DNA of 64,000 nucleotides, taken from positions 62,001 to 126,000 of the forward strand of contig JADJIA010000004.1 of assembly GCA_016707285.1 (NCBI GenBank), in the 5' to 3' direction. The number at the start of each line of letters is the position of its first letter. Position 1 is the stretch's first letter. Below the pieces are notes generated by a model that was not told the DNA's origin, did not search any database, and saw nothing but the letters and a program-made list of their open reading frames with translations. This DNA comes from Ignavibacteriales bacterium. Lineage in GTDB: Bacteria > Bacteroidota > Ignavibacteria > Ignavibacteriales > Ignavibacteriaceae. The position numbers and the translations under genes were made by a program. Below, in pieces: positions 1 to 8,515 of the stretch.

Positions 1-458
1 CCTTCGATATTGCTGTTAAAGATAGCATCAAGTTTGTTCTTTTGTTCAATCAGTTCCACAGTCCGTTTCTCGAGAGTTTCCGACATTTTGATCATTTCAA
101 AAATGTCTCTAAAAACAAAAACGACACTCAGAACTTTTTCGTCATCAACTATCGGCGTAAAAGATGCCACAACACTTTTGCATATCGACTTTTTTGTCGT
201 CAAGTCTAATGACAAGTTGGTAAATGAGGTTTTATCATTAAACGAACTTTCCAGATGGGATAGCCCTTCAGGGCAATTTTGGAAAAGGATAGAAGCATCT
301 TTATTTAGCACATCCCGTTGTGTAAAACCTGTGATTCTGGATGCAGCTTCATTAAATACTACCACCGAGTAGTTTTTTCCAATTACTACGATTCCGTCCG
401 GTGTAGCGGCGGCTTCTTTGTTCTTGTTAATTATATGTTGGACTTCTTTCATGCTCAT
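1..458 (-). CDS. PAS-domain sensory/regulatory protein (3' end cut off by window)
   Basis: The first 152 codons are open on the minus strand and begin at ATG 458 (or ATG 452). The protein starts MSMKEVQHIINKN and has a PAS domain at about residues 15-120, with typical PAS features (PDGIVVIG, FNEAASRITGF, and VFRDIFEM at the end of the fold). A helical linker follows (SETLEKRTVELIEQKNKLD), then what looks like the start of a second PAS domain (AIFNSNIEG). Proteins of this layout are usually sigma-54 activators or histidine kinases; the deciding domain lies outside the window. It is divergent from a radical SAM gene that has a sigma-54-like promoter, which makes an enhancer-binding regulator plausible but unproven. 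Confidence 0.75.
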   Translation of the reverse strand, partial: MSMKEVQHIINKNKEAAATPDGIVVIGKNYSVVVFNEAASRITGFTQRDVLNKDASILFQNCPEGLSHLESSFNDKTSFTNLSLDLTTKKSICKSVVASFTPIVDDEKVLSVVFVFRDIFEMIKMSETLEKRTVELIEQKNKLDAIFNSNIE

Positions 459-490
459 ACTTTTCAGTGTTTACTTAAATATACTAAAAT

Positions 491-508
491 AATTGCAAAA
501 ATGCAATT
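491..508. promoter_or_regulatory. TTGCAA-type inverted repeat in divergent intergenic region
   Basis: AATTGCA and TGCAATT form perfect 7-base arms around AAAA. The element lies between the divergent PAS-protein and radical SAM genes, about 70 bases upstream of a sigma-54-like promoter. The same half-site recurs five times upstream of the NifX-like gene, suggesting one regulator binds both places. Confidence 0.5.
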
Positions 509-578
509 CTGTCTGTCTTTCGTTGCTTTTATGAAATGATTCGATGCCAAAATCTTTCATATCCATTGAAATTTCATA

Positions 579-595
579 TTGGTATGTTTATTGCT
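579..595 (+). promoter_or_regulatory. sigma-54-like promoter (-24/-12) of the radical SAM gene
   Basis: TTGGTATGTTTATTGCT matches the consensus YTGGCACGRNNNTTGCW at the invariant GG and GC, exactly 10 bases apart, and at most other positions. Transcription would begin near 606, so the gene must start downstream of the ATG at 536; ATG 626 fits. Confidence 0.55.
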
Positions 596-625
596 AATAA
601 AGAAGAAACCTTATTAGAGACAATT

Positions 626-1501
626 ATGAAAAACTTAAATACAAAACAAGATACCGGATTTATGGAAACCTTTAAAATGAGATTAAAGGCTTTTAGCGAA
701 AAGTTGCAAACCGGGATTTCAAAAGACCTCTGCGAAGATGGTAAAGTGATTTTTGGGCCCTTTTTATCCACCAGGCTTGGGATGTGTCTTGGGATCAACA
801 ATGTTAAGTCGAAAGCATGCACCTATAACTGTATCTACTGTAAAAGTGGAAATACATCATGTTGCTCCATTTGTTGTGATACTTGTTTAAACGCATGGAA
901 CCTTGCTTCATGTGTCAGAAGAAAAATTACAGACCTTCAAAAAGAAGGGGTAGAGATCAACTATGTTGCTTTTATGCCGGATGGTGAGGCTACACTGGAT
1001 TCAAACATTGGACGAAAAATTCAACTTATAAGGGAAATGGGGATTAAAACCGCAGTATTTACCAACGCTTCGCTACTCTGGAACTACAATGTGCAACAGA
1101 ACCTTCTTTCTGCTGATAATGTAATTGTAAAGATTGATACTGTAAATGCCGAGACATGGGAAAAAATTAACAGACCACATCTTCGGTTGAGTTTAAATGC
1201 AATCCTCGAATCTGTGAGGGAATTTGCCTCGCAATTCAGAGGTGAACTTTCAACTGAAACAGTAATAGTTGATGGTTATAATGATAATAGTGAAGAAATT
1301 AAAGAATTGGGTGAATATTTCGCCTCACTCAATGCCGTTGCTTCAGACTTTTCCTTTGTTGATAACTCGAAAATAGCCACGCAGAAAATCACTGATCCCA
1401 TGATGCATTTGAACCTTACCGATATGATAAAGAGGAAGATCCCCGGTGCGGTTATACTCGGATGTAAGGAAGCAAACTATTATCAGGCAGCTACCGGATG
1501 A
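626..1501 (+). CDS. radical SAM protein, COG0731/Tyw1-related family
   Basis: This 291-residue protein carries the radical SAM cluster motif CxxxCxxC (CTYNCIYC), which binds a [4Fe-4S] cluster and S-adenosylmethionine. It is preceded by the segment GPFLSTRLGMCLGINNV, typical of the COG0731 group of Fe-S oxidoreductases related to Tyw1. A Cys-rich stretch follows (CCSICCDTC), perhaps holding a further metal centre. The frame opens at 536, but a sigma-54-like promoter at 579-595 argues for ATG 626. The exact substrate is unknown. Genes of this type often sit beside NifX-like and DUF89 proteins, as here, which suggests a metal-cofactor or nucleotide-modification role, inferred only from context. 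Confidence 0.8.
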   Translation: MKNLNTKQDTGFMETFKMRLKAFSEKLQTGISKDLCEDGKVIFGPFLSTRLGMCLGINNVKSKACTYNCIYCKSGNTSCCSICCDTCLNAWNLASCVRRKITDLQKEGVEINYVAFMPDGEATLDSNIGRKIQLIREMGIKTAVFTNASLLWNYNVQQNLLSADNVIVKIDTVNAETWEKINRPHLRLSLNAILESVREFASQFRGELSTETVIVDGYNDNSEEIKELGEYFASLNAVASDFSFVDNSKIATQKITDPMMHLNLTDMIKRKIPGAVILGCKEANYYQAATG

Positions 1502-1540
1502 TTTTTTTAGTGTTGGGAGTTCACCTGGAAATCAGATATC

Positions 1541-1596
1541 ATTGCAATATTGCAATAAGATTGCAATGTACATTGCAACAATGCATTTTGTTGCAA
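1541..1596. promoter_or_regulatory. cluster of three TTGCAA palindromes (probable operator/UAS)
   Basis: Five TTGCAA hexamers lie in 56 bases and build three palindromes. ATTGCAATATTGCAAT (1541-1556) is perfect. TTGCAATGTACATTGCAA (1561-1578) is also perfect. TTGCAACAA with TTGTTGCAA (1573-1581 and 1588-1596) are 9-base arms around six bases. The cluster ends about 45 bases upstream of a sigma-54-like promoter, the usual position of an enhancer-binding site. Confidence 0.6.
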
Positions 1597-1639
1597 TTAA
1601 TTAAGTCTCATTTTGGTTCTGAAGTTAGGAAAGAAACAA

Positions 1640-1655
1640 TGGCACAATATTTGAA
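1640..1655 (+). promoter_or_regulatory. possible sigma-54-like promoter upstream of the NifX-like gene
   Basis: TGGCACAATATTTGAA matches the -24 box perfectly and the TTG of the -12 box at the right spacing, but has A in place of the conserved C of GC. A TATAAT hexamer at 1715-1720 could be an alternative sigma-70 -10 box, without a clear -35. Confidence 0.4.
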
Positions 1656-1754
1656 CATTGATGTGGTCATTGAGACACAGAAAAGAAATTTCCTCTAAAA
1701 TAAAGTGCTAATCGTATAATAGACAGAGGGCTGGGTGATTTGATTTTGTTGTTC

Positions 1755-1815
1755 AAGAGGCGACATGCTTGATTTGATTAGGATTTCGTTTTTGAATTGT
1801 TGCCTCTTTTTTTTT
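1755..1815 (+). terminator. intrinsic-terminator-like hairpin in the leader of the NifX-like gene
   Basis: AAGAGGC (1755-1761) pairs with GCCTCTT (1802-1808) and is followed by a run of nine T. It ends 27 bases before the start codon at 1842. It could end a short RNA begun at the upstream promoter, or act as an attenuator. Confidence 0.45.
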
Positions 1816-1841
1816 GTAAACAATAATAACACAGGTTTAAA

Positions 1842-2267
1842 ATGAATAAGCGTATTGCATTGGCGATTGAAGAAGATGGAAAAGAAATTAAAATAGCAGA
1901 TCACTTTGGGCATTGTTCCAGATTTCTTGTTCTTGAACTGGATGAAAATAATGAAACTGTAAAACAGGAGTCATATTTTAATCCTCTGGCAGGGCAACAC
2001 AGTGGTCAGTGCCAGGTACCGGGATATGTGAGTCAATTTAATGTGGCAACCATCATAGCCGGCGGGATGGGACAAAAAGCAGTGAACAATTTCCATGGAT
2101 TTGGTATTGAGGTAATTACTGCTTCGGGGCTTTTATTTGAAGAAGCTCTCGATTTCTACAAAAAGGGCGAAATATCCGGTTTTGAGGTTTGCGCACACAG
2201 CCAGGAGCATCACAATCATCATCATGACCACCATCATAATCATGATCACAACCACAATCAAAACTGA
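1842..2267 (+). CDS. dinitrogenase Fe-Mo cofactor / orange-protein-like (NifX family) protein with His-rich tail
   Basis: The 141-residue protein matches the PF02579 fold of NifX, NafY and the anaerobe orange protein. It shows the N-terminal strand MNKRIALAI, the segment DHFGHCSRFLVL, and GGMGQKAVNNFHGFGIEV, where the conserved glycine loop and an ATGI/FGIEV-type strand sit. These proteins hold or shuttle Fe/Mo-type clusters in the cytoplasm. The C-terminus is an extreme His-rich tail (about residues 120-141, with 11 His) that probably binds metal. No nitrogenase gene is in the window. It lies between a radical SAM gene and a DUF89 gene on the same strand. Confidence 0.85.
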   Translation: MNKRIALAIEEDGKEIKIADHFGHCSRFLVLELDENNETVKQESYFNPLAGQHSGQCQVPGYVSQFNVATIIAGGMGQKAVNNFHGFGIEVITASGLLFEEALDFYKKGEISGFEVCAHSQEHHNHHHDHHHNHDHNHNQN

Positions 2268-2303
2268 TTATTAAAGGATAAAACCGGGGTGGAGTAGTAA
2301 CAG

Positions 2304-3116
2304 ATGTTTTTTGATCCACAATGTATCCCTTGCATTTTAAAGCAGGCATATAATTCTGCAAGTCTCTTTACCGATAGTAAAGAGATACAGTTGGAGATAT
2401 TAAAATCTGTTTGTGCAAGAGTGGCAGAAATTAAACCCGACTCTGCTGCTCCCTGGTTCTCAACTGTGATTCAGGATCTGATTGAAGATCGACTTAAAAT
2501 TTCTGATGTCTATTCAGAAATCAAAGAAAAAAATCTCAAAATAGCTCTCAGTTTCCAGCCTGTTATTGAAGAAAAAATATCTTTATCTGAGTATCCACTT
2601 ATTGAATCGATTAAAGCTGCAATCGCGGGAAATGCGATCGACTACGGAGCAAATCCAGATTTTAATATTTCAAAAGAAGTTCACAAGATTGGAGAAATTA
2701 ATCTTGATGAACCAACACTTCACAATTTCCTCAATTCCGTTATAAACGCAAAAATAATACTCTATATCGGAGATAACACGGAAGAAGCCGTTTTTGACAT
2801 CTTCCTTATTAAGGCTTTGGGTCCCGAGAGGGTTGTCTTTGCTGTTCGATCCAGACCTGTGTTAAACGATATCACAATAAAAGAATGTAAACAGCTAAAG
2901 ATAGATGAACTGTGTGAAGTAGTGGAGAGTGGCAGCCGGATTGCAGGAACCGACATCAGCCATGTAATATCAATTTCGCTTTTAATTCTGCCGATGTGGT
3001 GATTGCCAAGGGACAAGGGAATTATGAAACCCTGCTTGATGTAAGTCGCGACATCTTCTTCATGTTTAAGGTTAAGTGTCCTGCCATTGCCTAGATGTGG
3101 CAACCCGGGCGCCTAA
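2304..3116 (+). pseudogene. DUF89/ARMT1-like protein, broken by two frameshifts
   Basis: The open part (2304-3002, 232 residues) begins MFFDPQCIPCILKQAYN, the cysteine-containing start of DUF89 (PF01937) metal-dependent phosphatase-like proteins. It continues to the family motifs ILYIGDNTEEAVFDI and VVFAVRSRPVLNDIT and to GTDISHV. The frame is then lost near 2965-2980. The expected FNSADVVIAKGQGNYETL follows in another frame, and a second shift near 3092 restores a natural ending RCGNPGA before a stop at 3116. The two shifts could be sequencing errors or true decay. The neighbouring radical SAM and NifX-like genes form its probable unit. Confidence 0.75.
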
Positions 3117-3333
3117 TTTATAGGCAGATTCAAAGAAAGAATTGTTCAATTTCTCGATTGGTTTAATCCTTGGTTTAATCCTTTTTCTGACAGGTTTCTA
3201 ACCAACTGGGAACATTTCCCGTTAATAATTATGGACCTTCAATTCATGCCCCGCTTTTTCACCACATTGTTGTAGAAGAATTAAATATCTTGCATCCGCA
3301 ATAGTTAAAAACATTTAACATCCGGAGTCAAAA
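3117..3333 (+). other. intergenic stretch with possible gene remnant
   Basis: One frame reads GRFKERIVQFLDWFNPWF at about 3122-3175, and another reads NNYGPSIHAPLFHHIVVEE before a stop at about 3303. These look like pieces of coding sequence joined by frame changes, but I do not recognise a family. A short ribosome-binding site (CGGAG) for the next gene lies at 3322-3326. Confidence 0.3.
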
Positions 3334-4059
3334 TTGAAATTCATCATAAAACTGTCCCTCGCTCTCTTTTTAATCTCTTTTTCGGTCTTTAGTCAGTCGC
3401 TGAAATGGTACACCCCGGCAGAAGGTTTCCCCACAGCAGAGACTGCAAACAAAATGGTTTTGCTCGATGCATACACTGAATGGTGTGGATGGTGTAAGGT
3501 TATGGACACAGCAACTTATGGTAAAACAGCCGTAATTGAAGAGCTGAACAAAGATTTTATTTGTATAAAATATAACCCTGAGACCGATGGAAATATCAGT
3601 ATCGCAGGCACTTCCTACACCCCTGAAGAATTTGGAAAAGTGTTTAAGGTTTCGGGCTATCCTGCCACTGCCTTTTTTACTTCAAAAGGTGAGTTTATTC
3701 AAACTATTACGGGCTACATCGAAGAAGCGGAGTTCCTTACCAAAATGATCCCGTTTGTTAAAAGTGGTGATGCTTCAAAAATTAACTATTCTTCTCAAAA
3801 ATATCTTTCAGTGCTTGATGAAGCTGCCAAATCAGGAATGAATGCTTCACTTATCATCGCATACTCAATTATCTATTTTGAAGTTGAAGGCGACCTCCCA
3901 AAAGCTTTGGCAAAAGTAAACGAGATTGGCAAGGATGATCCACTTGCATGGCTTGCCGAAGAGTTAAAAAACTTTTATGCTGCCCCTCAGGAGAACAGGC
4001 CATCTGAAAAGGCAGGTCAAAAAATCAATGAAATTATGGAAACATACCTTAAAAATTGA
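3334..4059 (+). CDS. secreted thioredoxin-like protein (CGWC motif)
   Basis: The start is TTG 3334, chosen because CGGAG stands 7 bases upstream and the product then begins with a clean signal peptide (MKFIIKLSLALFLISFSVFSQ). The thioredoxin-fold domain spans about residues 30-150 and carries WCGWCK at about residue 50, with cis-proline in SGYPATAFF. It resembles thioredoxin_7/DUF255-type exported proteins that handle disulfides in the periplasm. The C-terminal 90 residues are helical and look TPR-like. It lies 148 bases upstream of the copper ATPase fusion, and a link to copper-sensitive thiols is only an inference from that position. Confidence 0.85.
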   Translation: MKFIIKLSLALFLISFSVFSQSLKWYTPAEGFPTAETANKMVLLDAYTEWCGWCKVMDTATYGKTAVIEELNKDFICIKYNPETDGNISIAGTSYTPEEFGKVFKVSGYPATAFFTSKGEFIQTITGYIEEAEFLTKMIPFVKSGDASKINYSSQKYLSVLDEAAKSGMNASLIIAYSIIYFEVEGDLPKALAKVNEIGKDDPLAWLAEELKNFYAAPQENRPSEKAGQKINEIMETYLKN

Positions 4060-4155
4060 TTTTTTCTATTATTATTTCTCAAAAATGAATATTTGTTGAT
4101 AGCTATTATTAAGAATTTTTTTGTATTTTTCGTTTTTGATAGTAGTGTTCTATTT

Positions 4156-4195
4156 AACCCCGGATAAAGACTGTAGTTAATTCTTTATCGGGGTT
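4156..4195 (+). promoter_or_regulatory. stem-loop in the leader of the ATPase-kinase gene
   Basis: AACCCCGGATAAAG (4156-4169) pairs with CTTTATCGGGGTT (4183-4195), a 13-pair stem with one bulged G and a 13-base loop. No T-run follows, so it is not a normal terminator. It ends about 12 bases before TTG 4208 and 25 before ATG 4220, where it could affect ribosome access. Confidence 0.4.
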
Positions 4196-4207
4196 GCAGG
4201 ATTCAGA

Positions 4208-7200
4208 TTGAGAGCAGCCATGATTAACAATCATAGAAGTATTTTTTTGCCTCTTACGGGCATAACATGTTCCAACTGTATTACCGGTATTGAGATGGCA
4301 GTTACCAAACTGCCCGGTGTTTTTGAAGCAAAACTGGATTTTGCCGGTGAACGGCTTAAAGTTGTCTTTGATCCTGATAGATTAGACTATAAAGATTTAA
4401 TCAATTTCATCGAAAAGATTGGCTTTGGTGTGCCCACCGGGAAGCTGGAGCTGTTATTAACCGGCATCAGCGATAATTTAAACGCTCTATTACTTGAAAA
4501 AAACCTCTTGAAATTGGATGGAGTATTAATTGCCAATGCAAATCCCGGCTCTGAAATACTCCATGTTGAATATATTCCCGGAATCGCCAATGTTGCGGGG
4601 ATTTCTGCAGTTATCAAAAAAGCCGGTTTTCAGATAATGGAAACTGCCGGAGGGGAAAAACCTGACGATGTCGAGTTAAATGCCCGCACCTCCGAATTGA
4701 ATAATCAAAAACTTCTGCTCCTTTTGGGACTTTTCCTCACTCTCCCCCTCATTACTTTTAGTATGCTCCGCGATTTTAAGATTGTTGGTTTCGCCGGCGA
4801 TGAGTTTGCAATGATGGGTGTTGCAGCTTTGGTTCAGTTTGTTGTCGGATGGAAGTTTTATGTGGGGGCATACCATTCGCTCCGTTATGGTGTGGCAAAC
4901 ATGGATGTGTTGATAATGATGGGTTCGTCAGTAGCCTTTTTTTCAAGTTGTTTTGTCGCTTTTGATATTATCGACAGTAAAAACGTCTATTTTGAAACAA
5001 GTGCAGCGATCATTACTTTGATAAGACTTGGAAAATACCTCGAAACCCGGATGAAATCCAGAGCATCGAGTGCACTTGGAGCATTGATTGAACTTACTCC
5101 CAAAACAGCCTCGGTTCTTAGAAACGGGATAGAATCACGGATCAATGCTGAGGATGTTGTAACAGGTGATCTGCTAATTGTAAGACCCGGTGAAAAAGTG
5201 CCTGTTGACGGGATAATTTATGAAGGGAAATCATCTTTCGATGAGTCGATCCTGACGGGTGAATCAATGCCTGTTGACAAGGGAATCGGGAATGATGTAT
5301 TTGGAGCAACCATAAATCGTGAAGGGACGGTTAAAATTGAAGCTTCGAAGATAGGAAAAAACGCTACGCTTTCGCAGATAATCGAACAGGTTCGGGATGC
5401 GCAAAACACAAAAGCACCAATTCAAAAATTAACCGATGAAGTGGGAAGATATTTTGTTCCTATAGTTCTTGGATTGGCACTTTTCACCTTCATGGGGTGG
5501 ATTTATGTGGCTGAAGTTGACTGGATGGGGGCAATGATCAACGCAATAGCAGTGATGGTAATTGCCTGCCCTTGTGCGATAGGACTTGCAACACCCACCG
5601 CCATATTGGTTGGGGCTTCAAAAGGGGCAGAGAACGGGATACTCTATAAAAACAGTGAAGTGCTCGAAAAAGCAGGGCACATTAATATTGTTGTTCTCGA
5701 CAAAACAGGAACCATCACAAAAGGAGAACCTGAACTTAAACACATTATTCCCCTGAATGGATTTAACCGGGACGAACTGTTGCTTTTGGCATCAACAGCA
5801 GAAAATGGATCGGAACATCCAATCGGGAAATCGATAGTAAAAGCAGGCATACAAAAGTTTAAGACAGTTCCATTCCCTGAACAATTTAAGGCGTTTGGCG
5901 GTTTTGGGATTTCCGCAGCCACCAAAGAGGACAATGTCATTATCGGAAACAACAAAATGATGACAAACTCGGGAGTGGATATTGAAGATCTTGAGCCACA
6001 AATCTCCCGCCTCCAGGATGAAGGGAAGACAGTAATGATTGTGGCAGTTGCTAAAAAAACAGAACCCGATTCGTTTAAGCCTGTAGGGATAATTGCAGTT
6101 GCAGATACGATAAAGCCGGGTGCCATTGATGCAATTGATGAACTTCATCGTTTGGGGCTCGATCTTGTGATGATGACGGGAGATAATGAAAGAACGGCAA
6201 GAGCAATTGCCAAAGAGGTTGGTATCGACCGGGTGATATCAGAAGTTCCACCGGGGGTAAGGCTGATGCCATCAGAAAGATGCAGGCGTTGGAATCACTC
6301 GGTAACTATAGCAGCCCTGTGGTTGCAATGGTGGGAGATGGAATTAATGATGCGCCCGCTCTTGCAAAGGCAGATGTTGGAATTGCAATTGGCACAGGCT
6401 CGGATATTGCAATAGCGGCGGGGGGTATAACTCTGGTTAGCGGCGAACTTTCAGGAGTTGCCAAAGCGATTTCACTTTCCCGCGGAACATCGGAGACAAT
6501 TGTACAAAATTTGATTTGGGCACTCTTTTATAATATTGCTCTCATCCCTGTTGCAGGATTTGGTCTGTTAAGTCCAATGTTTGCTGCAGGTGCAATGGCT
6601 TTTAGTTCAATTTTTGTAGTCACAAACAGTCTTCGACTGAGGGGATATAAAGTTAAAACTTTTATTGCTCCAAAATCGATTCCAAGGCAAACTCTCGAAT
6701 TAATACCAAAACTGGCTTTCCCAACTCTTTGTCTCGCAGCGCTAATAACTCTTCCAATGTTGGCAATGTCGGAGAGTGAGATGGAGATTAAAAACACGCT
6801 GACAACAACGATGACGCCACTATTGATGATGATAATGGCGATTTCAAACGGGTTGATTGCGATATCATATGCCTCAATCCCGGTCTTTCTTATTATCTTT
6901 ATCAGAAGACGGAAAGACCTTCCGTTCAGTTGGATACTTGTTCTTTTTGGGTTGTTTATTCTTGCCTGTGGAACAACTCATGTGGTTCATATCATCGGGT
7001 TGTGGTGGTCAGTTGACTGGTGGCAGGCCTCCATTGACGCTGCATGTGCCATTATTTCAGTGGGAACTGCGATCGTTGTTTGGCCAATGCTTCCCAAACT
7101 GCTCGCAATCCCGAGTCCTCAACAACTCCGTGATATCAATGCTGAATTGCAGAGAGAGAAAGACAAACTGATAGTCACCCAGTCTGAGTTACAAAAGGCT

Positions 7201-8052
7201 TACAATGAGATAGAACTTCGTGTGGAAGAACGGACTGAGGAACTTGTTGTCGCGAACCGTAAACTTCAAGAAGAAATTGTGGAGCGTAAACGGGTTAAAG
7301 AAATGCTTGATAAAACAAATCTTGAACTTGAAAAAAGAGTTGAGGAGCGAACCGCACAGCTTAAAACGATAAATAATGAACTTGAGGCTTTTAGTTATTC
7401 CGTTTCCCACGATTTGAGGGCACCGCTTCGCAGCATCGATGGATTCAGCCAGGCACTTATTGAAGATTATTCAGAAACTTTTGATGAACAAGGCAGAAAA
7501 TATTTGGACAGATTGCGGTTTAACGCTCAAAAAATGGGTTTGTTAATCGATGATATGTTAAAACTTGCCCGGGTTACCCGAACAAAAATGAGTGTTACCA
7601 ATGTTAACTTGACTGAGATGGCAGAATCGATTATTCGAGAGTTAAAAGAGAGCGATCCGGATCGTCAGGTTGAATTTGTTTCCGCTCCCGGAATCAGGGT
7701 TTTAGCTGATTCAGCTCTGATTGGAATTGCATTACAAAATCTTCTTAATAACGCTTGGAAATTTACCTCCAAAGTCGCCTCTGCTCGAATCGAATTTGGG
7801 ACAACCGATGTTGATGGGAAAATGGCATGTTATATTAAAGATAACGGTGCCGGTTTTGATATGCAACAAGCTGATAAACTTTTTACTCCCTTTCAAAGAT
7901 TGCATACTGTAGAAGAATTTAAGGGAACAGGAGTAGGACTGGCAACGGTTCAAAGAATAATTCACAGACATAATGGCACTGTGTGGGCTTCAAGCGAAGT
8001 TGGAGTCGGCACCACTTTCTTTTTTACACTTAACAAGTTAAAGGAATCATAG
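4208..8052 (+). CDS. Cu+-transporting P1B ATPase fused to ETR1-like copper-binding sensor and histidine kinase (one frameshift)
   Basis: Two frames join at a G-run (6253-6257, five G where six would keep the frame), giving about 1,281 residues. The start is TTG 4208 (AGG 7 bases upstream) or ATG 4220. Order: an HMA domain with CSNC (C21, C24); a degenerate second HMA; a P1B ATPase with TGES (~349), the CPC metal site (~455), DKTGT (~498), SEHP, MTGDN and GDGIND; and the Cu+-type YN and MxxSS membrane motifs. One extra helix (near 6700-6765) and three helices like the plant ethylene receptor follow, keeping Tyr, Ile-Pro and CGTTH (Cys ~921, His ~925). A coiled coil leads to HisKA (SHDLRAPL) and HATPase (DNGAGFD). 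The ATPase end and the kinase share one uninterrupted frame. Its stop touches the next gene. Copper export or loading coupled to sensing is inferred. Confidence 0.85.
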
Positions 8053-8514
8053 ATGTTTACACCCAAAAACATCCTGCTTGTAGAAGATAACATGGATGAT
8101 GAACTCCTCACCATCAGAGCGTTGAAAAAACACGATCCATCTTTTAAAATTGATGTTGCAAGAGACGGGGTTGAAGCATTGGATTATCTTTTTGAGAAAG
8201 ACAGCCAAAACATCAAAGATGTTTCAATTTTACCCAAGCTGATTATTTTAGACCTTCAATTACCCAAAATGGGAGGTATCGAGGTTTTGAGACGGATAAA
8301 AACCAATCCTGCAACAGCTATGATACCCGTTGTGGTTCTCACTTCCTCAAATGAAAATGAAGATATACTAAAAAGTTACGGATTTGGGGCAAACAGTTTT
8401 ATCAGAAAACCGGTCGATTATCTCAAATTTTTGGAAGTAGCAGGTAATATCGGTTTATATTGGCTTGCCGTAAATGAATCTCCAGTCGAAATACTTAAAA
8501 GCATTCAGAGGTAA
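8053..8514 (+). CDS. single-domain response regulator (Rcp1-like)
   Basis: The 153-residue protein is a lone receiver domain: acidic pocket VEDNMDDE, phospho-acceptor Asp in LIILDLQLPKMGG, conserved Thr/Ser in VVLTSS and Lys in FIRKPVD. There is no output domain. Its ATG directly follows the stop of the ATPase-kinase fusion, so the two are surely cotranscribed and it is the obvious phosphate acceptor of that kinase. Receivers of this long-loop type accompany phytochrome-like and other HisKA kinases in cyanobacteria and Bacteroidetes. It could pass phosphate to the hybrid kinase encoded next. Confidence 0.9.
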   Translation: MFTPKNILLVEDNMDDELLTIRALKKHDPSFKIDVARDGVEALDYLFEKDSQNIKDVSILPKLIILDLQLPKMGGIEVLRRIKTNPATAMIPVVVLTSSNENEDILKSYGFGANSFIRKPVDYLKFLEVAGNIGLYWLAVNESPVEILKSIQR

Positions 8515-8515
8515 T

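Noticed and set aside
1498..1698. 66-codon plus-strand frame between the radical SAM and NifX-like genes
   Set aside because: It runs through the TTGCAA palindromes and the promoter-like site and has no ribosome-binding site or protein-like composition.
5644..6148. Overlapping minus-strand frames of 118-160 codons
   Set aside because: They are antisense to the ATPase catalytic domain, whose motifs fully explain the sequence.
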